A DNA stretch of 64,000 nt from Corynespora cassiicola (taxonomy: Eukaryota > Ascomycota > Dothideomycetes > Pleosporales > Corynesporascaceae): positions 2,914,001-2,978,000 of the forward strand of contig JAEUWY010000006.1 in NCBI GenBank assembly GCA_022059125.1. Reading direction: 5' to 3'. Within the stretch, counting starts at the first letter, position 1; each line of letters begins with the position of its first letter. The position numbers and the translations under genes are program-made. Below the pieces are notes generated by a model. That model made no database searches, was not told the DNA's origin, and worked only from the letters and a program-made list of their open reading frames with translations. Of this stretch, positions 41,861 through 52,623 are shown in pieces.

Positions 41861-42562
41861 GAAATCTATGGATGTTGGGGAGGATGGCTTAATGTGGCAC
41901 AGCTGATGTGTTTGCACAGACGCTTTCGATCACTACAACCATCACGGTATGGATAGGTGGTCATCTTGATGATGTATTACTATTCATACTTTGTTTAGGA
42001 CTGTATTTCAAGCACCTCCTTATAAGGGCTCTCACGCCTACCTTCATACTATCAACTCAGCTGCACACCCATAGTCAATACACTACCGCGACAATAACTT
42101 ACTTCGTTGCCTGGACAGAGCTGCTTAAACTTACATACTTTTCAGATCCAGTGAAGACCTTGTAACAATCTTCTAAATTTAAGCTATTCTTGTTGTTGAG
42201 TCTGCATGGTAAAAGATGTAGGTATCTTAGTATAGAAAACATAGCACCGGCTGGTGAGATTTGTCCCCAACGCTAGCTATATCTCTATTAGTTTTAAAAT
42301 ACATTACCTTAGTTAAATCCGACCGATATTGAGACGTCTAAGAGAACGCTGATCGTAAATCATTGATATAACTAAAGATATCTTCTATTATCATTGTCCC
42401 TTACGCGGGCCTAGGGATTTCCAGGCCGCTACTGCTGCTGCACGCTTGGGCCGCAGTACAAAGATATCTAGAGGATTAGTAAGTCTATTCTAAGTATTAG
42501 CTTGCGCAGATGTTTCAGCGTAGAAAGCTTCTATGTCTCTAAAATAATAGTCCTAAACTACC
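41861..42562. other. intergenic, no gene recognised
   Basis: AT-rich, with one short frame (41908-42165) that has no recognisable feature. Probably decayed repeat sequence. Confidence 0.35.
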
Positions 42563-42980
42563 ACGTGATCCACAAGCGAGCGACACGCCTCCTTAGTAAA
42601 TCAACACGCACCACCTCCGACTCAACCACAACAATATGAATACTGTCATAATTGAATATCGAGAGGATTTATAGGAGTAATGCATATTTTTTCACATTTA
42701 CGAGAGTTATGACCTTGCTCCCTATAGCACGTGCAGTGCGCTTTTGCCTGCTGGCTTTTTCTAAGACAAGCTTTACCCTCGTGCGTCTCTGCATTCAATT
42801 GCTTGTCAACCGTTATTTGTGCAATTGTTTCAGCCCCCTCAACCTTTTTCAGGGTCCCTTCCCGCTGAAGCCGCTTCCTGCTGAGCTGCTACTTGGTTGG
42901 GCCTCTTTAAGGCTCTTGACTTCGCTGCGAAGTAATGCAACTCTATAGGCTAGCTTTGCGGCACCCTTATTAGATTGATT

Positions 42981-43159
42981 TGTCTAAAGTATGGATGTGG
43001 GGAAGAAGAATGAGGACTGAGTTGCTTGCTGTAGATAACTACGGCTCTGTACTTATATATCCTCCATGTACTAGGGTCTGTCTCAAGTATGTGGGATGGT
43101 AGGTTTCATATACCAAAAGCAAACATACCACAACTATGCCAGTCACGTGAAAGTCAACA
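42981..43159 (-). repeat. LTR-like dispersed repeat, copy C (179 bp)
   Basis: On the minus strand TGTTGACTTTCACGTGACTG...CATACTTTAGACA, so it has TG..CA ends; it splits the host element relic, which sets both borders. It has the TATA-like GGATATATAAGTACAGAG in the same place as copies A and B. Confidence 0.82.
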
Positions 43160-43175
43160 ATTTATAAGAACGATA

Positions 43176-43981
43176 ACGTAACCCACAAGCGAGTCGCCCA
43201 CTTCTAAGTGCTTCAGCACGCGCGCAACCTACACCTACAATGCCACAACTAAAAGATATTCAATCTACTTATAAAGAAGCATTAATAATTCTTGCCTTAT
43301 TAGCTATTAAAAATAATACAGTCCAAAGCGTACGACGCGCTGCTTCCACGTATAGCACTCCCCGTACAACACTTCGTGATCGATGCGCTGGACAACCTGC
43401 GCGACGCGATTGCCAGCCCTCCCTGAAGCTACCTAGTGGGAGGCCAGAACGCCGAGCAACGCGTACGAGCTAGAGGCTCAGTCAACGTTAATCCGTAACA
43501 GGATTAGAAGGCATAAAAGCTCATCACCTGCTTCTGTTCTTGCAGCTATTAATTAGCTTGAAAAAGGGGCTGCAGTAATGCTTCATACAGCTGCATTGCT
43601 TAAAGGCCGGAACAAGGACCTTGAGAGGGCTAATGAGGCCGCCACGCAGCGTACGAAGCGAAAAAGGAAGCGGATCCAGCGTGAAGGGACCTTGACAAAG
43701 GCTGAGGGGGCTGAGATTATTGCTCAAAAGGACGTTAAGGAGCAATTGAACGAGGAGACGCGGGAGGGCGAGGCTCGCCTTAGTAGCAGCCGGCAGGCAA
43801 AAGCGCGCTGCACGCGATGTAGAGAGCAAGAACATAACTCTCGTACGTGCAAAAAGGCAGCATAACTACTCTAAATTCTTTTTATATTAAGTTATTACAG
43901 TATTTTTTTTAAAGTGGTTAAGTAGGTGGTTGCGTGCGTGCTGAAGCACTTAGAAGTGGGCGACTCGCTCGTGGGTTACGT
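43176..43981 (+). mobile_element. internally deleted pogo-like element (806 bp)
   Basis: TA duplication at 43174-43175 and 43982-43983; inverted ends of about 55 bp with few mismatches (ACGTAACCCACAAGCGAGTC...). The transposase N-terminus (MPQLKDIQSTYKEALIILAL...) is joined directly to the region after the catalytic core (LPSGRPERRATRT in frame; LPEATQWEARTPSNA by homology), then coiled coil (43578 on) and knuckle CTRCREQEHNSRTC. An in-frame TAG follows the Ala-Ala-Ile-Asn stretch near 43555. Non-autonomous. It landed in the older relic, whose sequence resumes at 43984. Confidence 0.9.
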
Positions 43982-44207
43982 TAATCGAGGCAGGTGATAG
44001 AATCTTGTCTCTCTGCACTCTATCGCGAATTAGGGTAGATCGGACTTCTAGTTAGCGCGCGTTGCTAGGTGTTCTAGTCTCCCACTGGGTAGCTTCAAGT
44101 AAGGTTAGTGTAGGAGTGGGGGTCACGGAAAGGAACTTAAAAAAACATTTTACATAATAGATATCTGATATGCCTCTGACTGTTTTCTCCTCCTTTTTTC
44201 TCAAACT

Positions 44208-45827
44208 CTAAAGCCTCGCTTGCTTTTTCTCGAATTTTGAAAAATCAAGACCAAGGTCCTGGAAAATGACCTTAGCAGTTGCACGTCCACCTCCCCACAC
44301 ACCGCCACCTGGATGCATGAAAGGACCGGCTAGGTAGAGTCCCTTCACACCCGGAACGCGATAACTTGAAAGTGCGCGAGTAGGCCGGTTGATCCCACTC
44401 TGACTAGGAGCCATAGACAAACCACAGATATCTCCACGCTGAAAGCTAGGACTGTCATGTATGTGGTCGGCTGGTGTAACGACTTCGTAGGACAAGACTT
44501 TTTCAGGCGAAAGATTTAACGTGAAGCGACTCATGTATGCGAAAATCTGCTGGACAACATCATCCTTAATGGAAGCCCACGCTTCAGGCCCTCCGTCGAC
44601 ATAATCGTATCTAACCATTGCGACCACGTGAAGAGTTGATTTCCCTGGTGGCGCTCTCGTTGGATCTGCCTGGCTGGTACATGATGCACCTATCATAATA
44701 TTTTTTGACGGAATTCTTCCTGCCTCGATGTCATCGTAGCTCTCCAGTAGGTCCGCCATAGTGCTGGGACAAATAGTGTTCATAACCGCACGGTCTGCAA
44801 TGCTTCCGGCCTTGAATCTGAGCGGCTCGCTGAGCGCGGCGTGGATCGCAAACAATGTGTAATCCGATGACCTTGTCTTCTTGGCCTCTGCCACAATCCA
44901 GGGGTCAAGATTGTCGACCAGATTGGAGAGCAGATGCGGATGGATCATGCCGATGACTGCGTCTTTGGCATGGATGACGCCCCTTCTGGTCCTCACGCCG
45001 ACTGCACGGCCATCCCGGGTAAGGACTTTGGTAACCTCTGTGTTGAGGCGAACATCTCCTCCATGATGACGAATGCACTTGATCAGTGCGTTAGTAAATT
45101 CCGTGCCACCACCACGTGGTAGAGAAAGTCCGTAGCGCTCAGCTAAGCCAAGTACAAAATATGTCATCAGCCCCGACTCGGTGTTCTTGGGATGAGCTAA
45201 TTGAATTTCCGTCACAAAACGAAGAAGCGCAACCTGAATAGTCTCGGAAGTAAAATACTCGCAAATGATGTCGTACGAGGACTGACTTGAAGCTTTCGTG
45301 ATCACAGCGCCAATTGGAGTGCTGAGCAGTTCTGGCCCTGGTTCGACTGGCGGCTCGAACATTCCAGGCATTAGCAGATCTGTGAGCTCTACAGCAAGGT
45401 CCATGAAGCGGTCGTAGGCCTGAACGTCATTTGATGAGATTTTAGCAATGGAAGCCTTCGTACGGTTGCGATCCTGATAGATTGGGAAGACGCCGTCCTC
45501 GAAGACAATGGCGTACAATACATCCAGAGGAATGTACTCGAATCCATAACGGGAGAATAGCTTGAGCTCATCGTTCCGAATCAGCGGATTGGCGAGGATC
45601 ATTTGGTGCACAGCGCTGTGTCGCTCGCTCTTGAAGCCTTTGTCTGACATTTCTAATGTCGCAACACCTCCTCCAGGCCATGATTGCCGTTCAACCACAA
45701 GGACCCTCCTCCCAGCAGTAGCAAGATACGCAGCAGCAATCAAACCGTTAGATCCAGACCCAACGCAAACCACATCCCAAACTTCGTTGGGGTCATGAGT
45801 TGACTTGCCCAAAGTTGAGAAATCCAT
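44208..45827 (-). CDS. FAD-dependent oxidoreductase, phytoene-desaturase-like
   Basis: 539 aa, single exon, ATG 45827. The N-terminal Rossmann motif VVCVGSGSNGLIAAAYLATAGRRVLVVER binds FAD, followed by QSWPGGGVATLE. The middle has LSLPRGGGTEFTNALIKCIRHHGGDVRLNTEVTKVL, typical of the COG1233 (carotenoid desaturase/PYROXD2-like) family, and the C-terminal FAD site is GVKGLYLAGPFMHPGGGVWGGGRATA. Such enzymes desaturate or isomerise hydrophobic substrates using FAD; the substrate here is unknown. It is intact and lies among the oxidative genes of 38263-49590, downstream of the SDR gene on the same strand. Confidence 0.88.
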   Translation of the reverse strand: MDFSTLGKSTHDPNEVWDVVCVGSGSNGLIAAAYLATAGRRVLVVERQSWPGGGVATLEMSDKGFKSERHSAVHQMILANPLIRNDELKLFSRYGFEYIPLDVLYAIVFEDGVFPIYQDRNRTKASIAKISSNDVQAYDRFMDLAVELTDLLMPGMFEPPVEPGPELLSTPIGAVITKASSQSSYDIICEYFTSETIQVALLRFVTEIQLAHPKNTESGLMTYFVLGLAERYGLSLPRGGGTEFTNALIKCIRHHGGDVRLNTEVTKVLTRDGRAVGVRTRRGVIHAKDAVIGMIHPHLLSNLVDNLDPWIVAEAKKTRSSDYTLFAIHAALSEPLRFKAGSIADRAVMNTICPSTMADLLESYDDIEAGRIPSKNIMIGASCTSQADPTRAPPGKSTLHVVAMVRYDYVDGGPEAWASIKDDVVQQIFAYMSRFTLNLSPEKVLSYEVVTPADHIHDSPSFQRGDICGLSMAPSQSGINRPTRALSSYRVPGVKGLYLAGPFMHPGGGVWGGGRATAKVIFQDLGLDFSKFEKKQARL

Positions 45828-46371
45828 GGAGACTAATGATAGAAGGGGATGATGATTGTTGACAGGAAATGATGTTAAGATTGCAAATGAGGAGGTATCT
45901 ACTCGTATTTTTTATATGTACTACAATGTTCTTTGTGTCATCGTTTGGAATAGACTGCATTGCTGCAGAAATGGGTGGTGGAGCTCACACAAAACAATCC
46001 ACACTAGACTCGCCAAAGGACTAGTGCGGAGCCGCGAGAGGAGCCGCGAGAGGAGCCGATCCCTGGCTTCCCAATCGGCCATGTAAATCGTCTGTAGAAA
46101 AATTTCAAATCCATTGCCAATAAATTGTGGAACGCTTTCGAATCTTGGATTCGGACCTTAACTGATCCGACTCCTTCCACTTTAACCGATGAAGCTAAAA
46201 GGTGAAATTTCTGCTAAAAATAGGAGGAACGATCATTGAGGTCTAAAATTGGGAGAGATACAAATTCAAATCACAATGAACGGTCTCTTTTTAGATTGAC
46301 TGTCACCGAAGAAGTAATTTGTGGAAAGAATGTTCTGTACGAAGCTAATTTATTCTGTTATATGAGCCCTA
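45828..46371. other. intergenic, promoter of the FAD oxidoreductase
   Basis: Contains a short GC-rich direct repeat (GAGCCGCGAGAG twice near 46030-46053). No gene recognised. Confidence 0.4.
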
Positions 46372-47193
46372 TTATAATTTAGGAACATTCGGAGCATTGT
46401 AGTCTACAAGAGGATCGAATAATTGTTCCGCATATATCTTCAGCTTTTCTTCAAGTCCTGTACATGCGTTCACAAAAAAGCGTCTTTCTTTCACCCCCTG
46501 TACTAGTTTTTCCGCAACCACTGCCGATGGTACAGCTGCCTGTGTAATGAAGCTGGCAAATACACGGCTGAACTCATTCGATGCAGCACCGCTGAGTTCC
46601 TGAACGGACTTTGTGTACACAACGTCAGGAAAAAGAATGGACACTCCTATACTGTAGGACTTCAATGTCAAAGCAGCGCTTTGACTAAGAGATATATCAG
46701 CAGCTTTGCAAAAATTGTAGGATGCCAATTCCGAGAGGGCGGCGTTTTGAGGAATCAGTCCGTTAGGGGAGACTGTATTCGCGAACCAGCCCCCTTCTCC
46801 GCGAGCGATCATGGCGGGTGCAAAGTGTTGAATTATGCGCAAGTATCCAAGGACATTGACGTCGAGCATTCGTCTTGCGTCGTCCAGAGAGAGGTCTAGA
46901 ATACTGCCTGTTCGGATGAGGACGGCGTTGTTATGCACAATGTCCGGTATGCCCACATCCTTGACAACATTTCCGACCAGTGCCTTCACGCTCGCATCAG
47001 AAGATACGTCGTGGGAGTAAGCATACGCTGAATAGCCAGCAGCTTTGAGGGATGAGGTGGCCTGCTCGAGCTCTTCGTGATTGATGTCTACAAGGACAAC
47101 AACTGCACCATGTTTGGCATACTCGTCCGCGAGGCCGAGTCCAATACCGCGTGCGGCGCCCGTGATAAGGATTATCTTGTTTTTGAGGTCCAT
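46372..47193 (-). CDS. short-chain dehydrogenase/reductase (SDR)
   Basis: 273 aa from ATG 47193; the open frame upstream to 47433 has no SDR features and is likely 5' UTR. Motifs of a classical SDR: cofactor loop LITGAARGIGLGL (TGxxxGxG), VDINHEELEQA (an Asp after beta-2, favouring NAD(H)), HDVSS, the NNA motif (HNNAVL), the catalytic Ser in NTVSPNG and YNFCK (YxxxK). After it, SLSQSAALTLKSYSIGVSILFPDVVYT is the usual post-catalytic strand. The length is typical. It diverges from the second P450 gene (47810) over a 616-bp gap. Confidence 0.9.
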   Translation of the reverse strand: MDLKNKIILITGAARGIGLGLADEYAKHGAVVVLVDINHEELEQATSSLKAAGYSAYAYSHDVSSDASVKALVGNVVKDVGIPDIVHNNAVLIRTGSILDLSLDDARRMLDVNVLGYLRIIQHFAPAMIARGEGGWFANTVSPNGLIPQNAALSELASYNFCKAADISLSQSAALTLKSYSIGVSILFPDVVYTKSVQELSGAASNEFSRVFASFITQAAVPSAVVAEKLVQGVKERRFFVNACTGLEEKLKIYAEQLFDPLVDYNAPNVPKL

Positions 47194-47809
47194 AGCAATT
47201 ATGTGGTATTTCTGAAATTGAAGTTTGTGGGGTTTACCAACCCGATCTGTGTAAACACGAATGAGACAATACCAAGCGTGCTGGGCACCGGGTTCGAGAT
47301 GTGGTTGGAAAGCTGGACGTTGGAATGCTCCGACTGAAGTAGATGACCGAGAAAGAGGAGTGTTTATGCACTCCACATTCCGAAAAAATTGGCATACTAT
47401 TGGATGTGCCGACAAATGCCCATATATTATCAAGTAAAAGTCACACGCTACCCAGTTCCGAGTAAAACGGGAGGTATATCGGCAATTCAGAATCAGACTT
47501 TGTTATCTGCCACGCCCTAGACCCAACTCCGTACAACTCCGCACAACCCCACATTAAACCTGTTACGGCAAAGCCTCGTACTATGTACAGCATCGTAAGC
47601 TCGCTTATGGGGTCTCCACGTATCCGGGGCCGCGGAAACCCCGGGTGTGCGAAGACCCCACCATTGGGCTTGATTGAAGCTTTGATGCAAGAGACGCTCT
47701 ACTGGGCTCCTTAAGGATGTTTAAGTCTTCGTTTTGTTCCGTTGAGCTGCATGTCCATCTCTCATATAAAATATTTTCTCATCCTAAAGAACAAGCGCCA
47801 GTCGTGACA
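47194..47809. promoter_or_regulatory. shared promoter region of SDR and second P450 genes
   Basis: Divergent genes on both sides. A TATAAAATA-like element at 47765-47773 lies about 40 bp before the P450 ATG. Confidence 0.5.
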
Positions 47810-49590
47810 ATGCTTCTTGGCATTAAAGATTCTTCCTCGCCGCGAGATGTACTACAGCTCAGGGAGTTCGTGAGTACATTCACTCCTGCCACGCAAGTTT
47901 TATTTGCAGTTGCCGTCATTGCTGTTGTACGGGCTGCCTTAATCGGTTCCACGGTAATTCTATGGTAACCTTACTAAAGGGGCTGTGTTTCAGCAATTCT
48001 AACGACTACTATACACCAAAGAGCGTTGCTTTTCACTCACTTCGTTATGTGCCCGGGCCCTTCCTTTCACGTATATCATCATCATACATGGGTGGCGCGG
48101 TCATCAAGGGGGAACGCGCTCAGGTCCGTCCTGGCATCTCCTTTCGCGACAGAATCGAGTTTACGATATCATCCAGGTTCTTGCAAAGCTACATGCTATA
48201 TACGGTCCCGTTGTTCGCATCGGACCAAATGAAGTCTCGGTATCAGATTGGCGAGCATACCGGCTAATATATGGCGCTAAAGCAAGCTCCAAACAGGCAG
48301 GTTTCTATCAGAAGGCAACATGTATCGGACATGAAAACATCTTCACCCTCAGGTAACCCTCCGTCGAAGATCATGCTCATCCGGTAGCTAATTTTCTTGT
48401 CGTGAAGGGATAAGACCGCACATTCTGCACGTCGAAAGATGATGTCTCGATCATTTGCTCAAGCTTCCATTGCTCAAAATGAGCAACTGATTCACGCGCG
48501 AGCATCGGCTCTTGCAGACAGGGTCTTTCAGAAGTCTCTTGAAGCACGAGGAGCATCCATTGATATTTTTGAGCTCATGCAAATATTCAGTCTCGAGGTG
48601 ATCATGGCAACCGGCTTCAATGTAGGCGAAGATGAAATCAAGAGTAAGTCTTGGCAACTTTTACACGCTATGGATCTCTCAGCAGGCACGATACCCATTC
48701 GAGCTGTGTCTCCGGTCCCTGATGCCGTCTTGTTTAAGATTGGACGTCATCTACCAGGATTTGTTGGTCGGGCCTATCGTGGACTGCATCAGTGGACGCA
48801 GATGACACGCGAAATGTTACAAAACTTTTCAGAAAAAGATACTTCACAACGGTTTATGGCTACACCAATAGTGCAAGGATTCGACGATCACCTGAGGCGT
48901 CAGTTGACGCCTGAAGAGGTTGTAGAGGAATGTATGGGCCTGATGTTTGCGGGAAGCGGAACTACGTCAACAACCCTCGCCTATCTCATATATGCGATTT
49001 CCCTACCATCAGGCCGCGGAGTTCAAGATAACCTTCGCCAGGAGATAAAGACAGCTTTGGCCAACAAAAAAAAAGGAAGCAAGCTCACATTAAGCGAATC
49101 TGCCTCTTTACCATTACTCAACGCCGTCATCAATGAGACGTTTCGAGTTTACCCGACCATCATCTCTACACTACCACGGACACTGGACCAGCCCTTGATG
49201 TTGGAGGTGGGAACAGGCGACTCAATGCGCACCATAAGCTTACCTAAGGGCACATACATTGGCATGCAAAACTACTGCCATCACCGCGATCCAGTCTTGT
49301 TCCCGTCCCCAGATTCATTCGCTCCTGAACGCTGGCTCACGAAAGACACACGGCAGCTCAAAGCCATGCTTACTGCATTGACGCCATTTTCAGTCGGCCC
49401 AAGGAACTGCATTGGACAGAATTTAGCCAAGGCCGAGCTGTTAATCGCGGTTCCAGAAATAATCTCAAGGCTGAACACTACTGTCAGTAGCAGCATGAAG
49501 GAGAGTGATATGGACATGGAAGATCGATTCAACGTCGCACCAAAAGGACGGAGACTGCTTGTAGATGTATCAAAAGTGCAATGGATTTAA
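47810..49590 (+). CDS. second cytochrome P450, four exons
   Basis: Exons 47810-47953, 48022-48123, 48177-48352 and 48408-49590; about 534 aa. Intron 1 (68 nt) has a perfect TTCTAAC branch site; intron 3 (55 nt) is standard; intron 2 (53 nt) has the weaker donor GTCCGT but is needed to keep the frame. N-terminal anchor (VLFAVAVIAVVRAALI), then LRYVPGPFLSRISSSY, YGPVVRIGPNEVSVSD and, after intron 3, DKTAHSARRKMMSRSF. The I-helix is FAGSGTTSTT, the K-helix ETFR, PERW follows, and the haem loop is FSVGPRNCIGQNLA with the Cys ligand. It resembles microsomal P450s of secondary metabolism. It is the right border of the oxidative gene block. Confidence 0.87.
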
Positions 49591-49739
49591 AAATTAATAT
49601 TTTTTTACATCTTGCATCTATATTAAAGATTCGCCGCAAATTAATGCCTCCACTTATCTAAGCTCGGCTACGGGGGTTCCGCCCACCCTTCCAAAAAATA
49701 AGCCACCTTTGTCAACCTCAACCACTTTCAACACCAGCC

Positions 49740-51000
49740 ATCCTCAATGAACGCCAAAGAAACTGGCTGTACAAAGCGATATATGTTATTTCAATGCATA
49801 CCTTCATAGCAGCCAGCGAGCGTCTTCTCGGGCGTACGGCCTTCCTCGATCCACGCTGCAGGGCTGTATGAAGGACCAGGTACGCAAGGCCGTCAGCAGT
49901 CAACACTAACAACGGCTGAGCCCTCAACAAGAGGAGTGCCTTTTTGAGTGAATCCTTGAAGAAAGGGCCCTAGGTAGACCTCCCTCACACGCTCGGGCCC
50001 GTGAAATGGCCATCCGAATCCTCCGTATGAACGGCGACCGGGCACCTCTTGGCAAGCTCTGGGTCGGCCACTTCCTTAAACGCAACCCGAGGATAGCCTT
50101 GATAGTAGGCAGGAAGCTTGAAGTTCTGAGGGTTGAGGTCGCTACGTCAGCCCAGGTGCGTGCCTTCCTAGAGCTGTTTGAGCGTACAAGGCTGAGTCTC
50201 AATATCCGGCACAAGGACATACACGATATAAATGATAGTGGGCTTAGCTTAGGAGTATGTACAAACACCCAGGTCCTGGCTGACTCACAGAGGGAAAAGG
50301 CTTACATTAAAAGCCCAGAGAATCGTGAGTGGGTTACTGTAATTAAGTGTATATCAGCCGTGGGAGCTAAGCTGAGCCTAGTGGTGGTCTTCAAAGGTCA
50401 GGCTCTCCAAATAATATAGTTCCCGGCCGAATCGATCCCACAGTAGTTCTATACGAGCTCAGAGAATAGATGGACATCCAAATAGATTGGCTGTAAGTGA
50501 CTACAACGTGTGTATATCCCCAAGATCTATATAAAGATAGCAAGATTGTTGCTCTATGCATGCCTCAACACCTATGTCACACCCTACAACCAATTGATGT
50601 GGGCTGCCTTGCGCTATTAAAGCAGGCATGTAAAAAGGAAGTTGGAGCCTTGGCAAACAGCCACATCAGCCATATTAACGAAACAGCATTCTTAGCTGCT
50701 TTTACACAGGTTTTTGATCGCGTGTTTTCAGAGAAAAACATTATACCTAGCATTAAAGCGAAAGTATTAGCCCCACATAAACTAGAGACAGTGCTATCAA
50801 GGCTCTAAGTGAAGCCTCGTACGCCAACACCATCACTACCAGGACCTACCACCTGGCAACCTAAAACACCAAGCCACTCTTGGGAGATAACAGCCTAGAG
50901 AATAATGATCTTAAATAGGATAAGTGACCATGAAGTTTTGTCTCCGGAATCTGTCTTGGAGATGATACTGCAGGTCGAAAAGGGGTCCACTTTCAAGGTT
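49740..51000 (+). mobile_element. decayed pogo-like transposase, second family
   Basis: Pieces in changing frames: ILRMNGDRAPLGKLWVGHFLKRNP (CENP-B-like HTH end), DINDSGLSLGV (catalytic-DE region altered to ND), WVTVIKCISAVGAKLSLVVVFKGQ, YKDSKIVALCMPQHLCHTLQPIDVGC, LANSHISHINETAFLAAFTQVFD. Same family as the tail of 30342-31986. No clear ends, many stops. Confidence 0.8.
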
Positions 51001-52623
51001 CATTCAAAAGAGTGCAAGTTATTAGGATGTACACGAACTGGCACGCAGAGGCTTTGACAGCCATTGTAGCTCTTGGAACTTAGGAGGCAAAGGCAACCCT
51101 AATGTTCCGAATTGATAAATTAGGCAGATTAAGAGAGTTACACTGTCTGTATAGGCTGTTATACACGCCTACGGCTGCCGCCACTGATATGAGAGGAAGG
51201 AATAGTGATTTGGGATGCCTACAGGATTGCTTCCATTGGCGCTTTTAGAATTTGCATAACGAATGTTCTTCTAGTGAACGTGGTGAAATCTCGTCGTGAA
51301 CATAAAAAAGCCGTTTCCTTTTCTCCACCTTGGAGCGCGGGCAAGCAAGCTATTACTGATCGGCGTCGTTGAAGTCGTTTTGCAGATTTCGTTGCTAATT
51401 TGGGAAGCTACGTCATGGGGTTATCCCTGTAATGGCCCCACCAACCCCCTCGCAAAGCGGAGGTCCAAAATGGACCTGTCCATCACGCCACTGTCTTTGT
51501 GCCTTAGCTTAGACTTATATATATTTCATTGACAGAGCTACATGTGGTGCAGCGTAGACTTGCAAAACGAATCACGGTAATGTTGTTATACCTGTCGCCT
51601 TTCAGTCCGTCACAGCTAATACTAGATGCCAGCATTCCGCAATGTCATTCTCTCGATCAGCCACAACGAAGAGATGTGGAAATCCATGGGCAGACAATTT
51701 GTTCCTGAAAACTGGTGTTGTGGCGAGATGCTGCACTGTGTCCGATTCCTGTTCGTAGCTAACCTTGAGTATGTGTACTTGATTCATTGGCTGCGACTTC
51801 AAGAGCCATTGAATAATCAGTCGCTTTCTTTTCTCGAAGATGAAATACCATGGTATCGGCTTCAGACGTGTCGAGTGGTGGTGTGGAGAGGACACGAATT
51901 GAGGCCACTCATTACAGGGCCAACATGAGCTAAAATGATAAGATTCATGGTTCTTCTGGGCGGCAAGTTAAGTTCTGCAGAAGTTGTATTCAACGCTACC
52001 GAACTTCTTGAGAGGGCAAGCTACCTTTTAGGGCTTACGTTCAGCAGCCATGTCTGCCCAGCTAGCAGCCACGAAGCCGTAGGCTCGATCGGTGCACGGG
52101 GGTATTCTACCACAACCGTTCGGTTTAAATCCAGGGTTTCTGATTTAAAGCAACAAAGTCCTCATTATGGCTGCGCTATTAGGTCTCAAACAATTGGAAC
52201 ATGAGGATGAGAGCGAAGAAGGCACTCGATGGGAGTAGTAAGGAACTTCAGGCTGGCTGCGCTCCCATTTTTAGGTCACGCCTTCGTGAGCACAGAAATG
52301 ACGTTCGAGCGAGGAGCTTTGCGTATCAAAAACGCCAACTACCAAATTTTGCATTGATCCACATGTGATGCGGGGTAGTGAGGTGAGATGGCCACTCTTA
52401 AATTCTCCGATACCAATGAGATTATTTAGATTTGAGCAAAGTGCATAGTCTGACTCGTGAACATTCTACTCGTGTGGAACGATTCACTTTCAGAGGACAA
52501 TATTCTCTGGTGCTAATGTCTGACATTCGTCAGAAGATGCTTTTTATTGATCGACTAGTTACAAATGGAATAATGTTGGAAAACCTAATGAATGCGAGGT
52601 TCCCATTCGCACCACGCGCCATC
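51001..52623. other. intergenic, about 1.6 kb without a supported gene
   Basis: Short frames on both strands (for example 51602-51895 minus) have no ATG start or known motif. A possible decayed gene; nothing claimed. Confidence 0.35.

Larger units (their letters stand above)
42563..44136 (-). mobile_element. old pogo-like relic hosting two nested insertions
   Basis: The outer pieces 42563-42980 and 43984-44136 are parts of one minus-strand element related to 17804-19654: left end ACGTGATCCACAAGCGAGCG, C-terminal coiled coil and knuckle region, and beyond the insertions the AIIDAGDE-like, KTPSNARELE-like and ALPEATQWE-like segments in decayed form. The N-terminal two thirds is lost. Within it lie an LTR-like repeat (42981-43159) and a deleted pogo-like copy (43176-43981). 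Confidence 0.75.

Noticed and set aside
41908..42165. 85-codon hydrophobic frame downstream of the OYE gene
   Set aside because: No signal peptide pattern or family match; lies in AT-rich sequence.
48022..48352. Apparent frame break in the second P450 gene
   Set aside because: A 53-nt intron (48124-48176) with a GTCCGT donor restores the frame; a pseudogene call is not needed, although this donor is weaker than the others.
51602..51895. 97-codon minus-strand frame with coding-like composition
   Set aside because: Begins at a non-ATG codon and matches no family I know; too weak to call.
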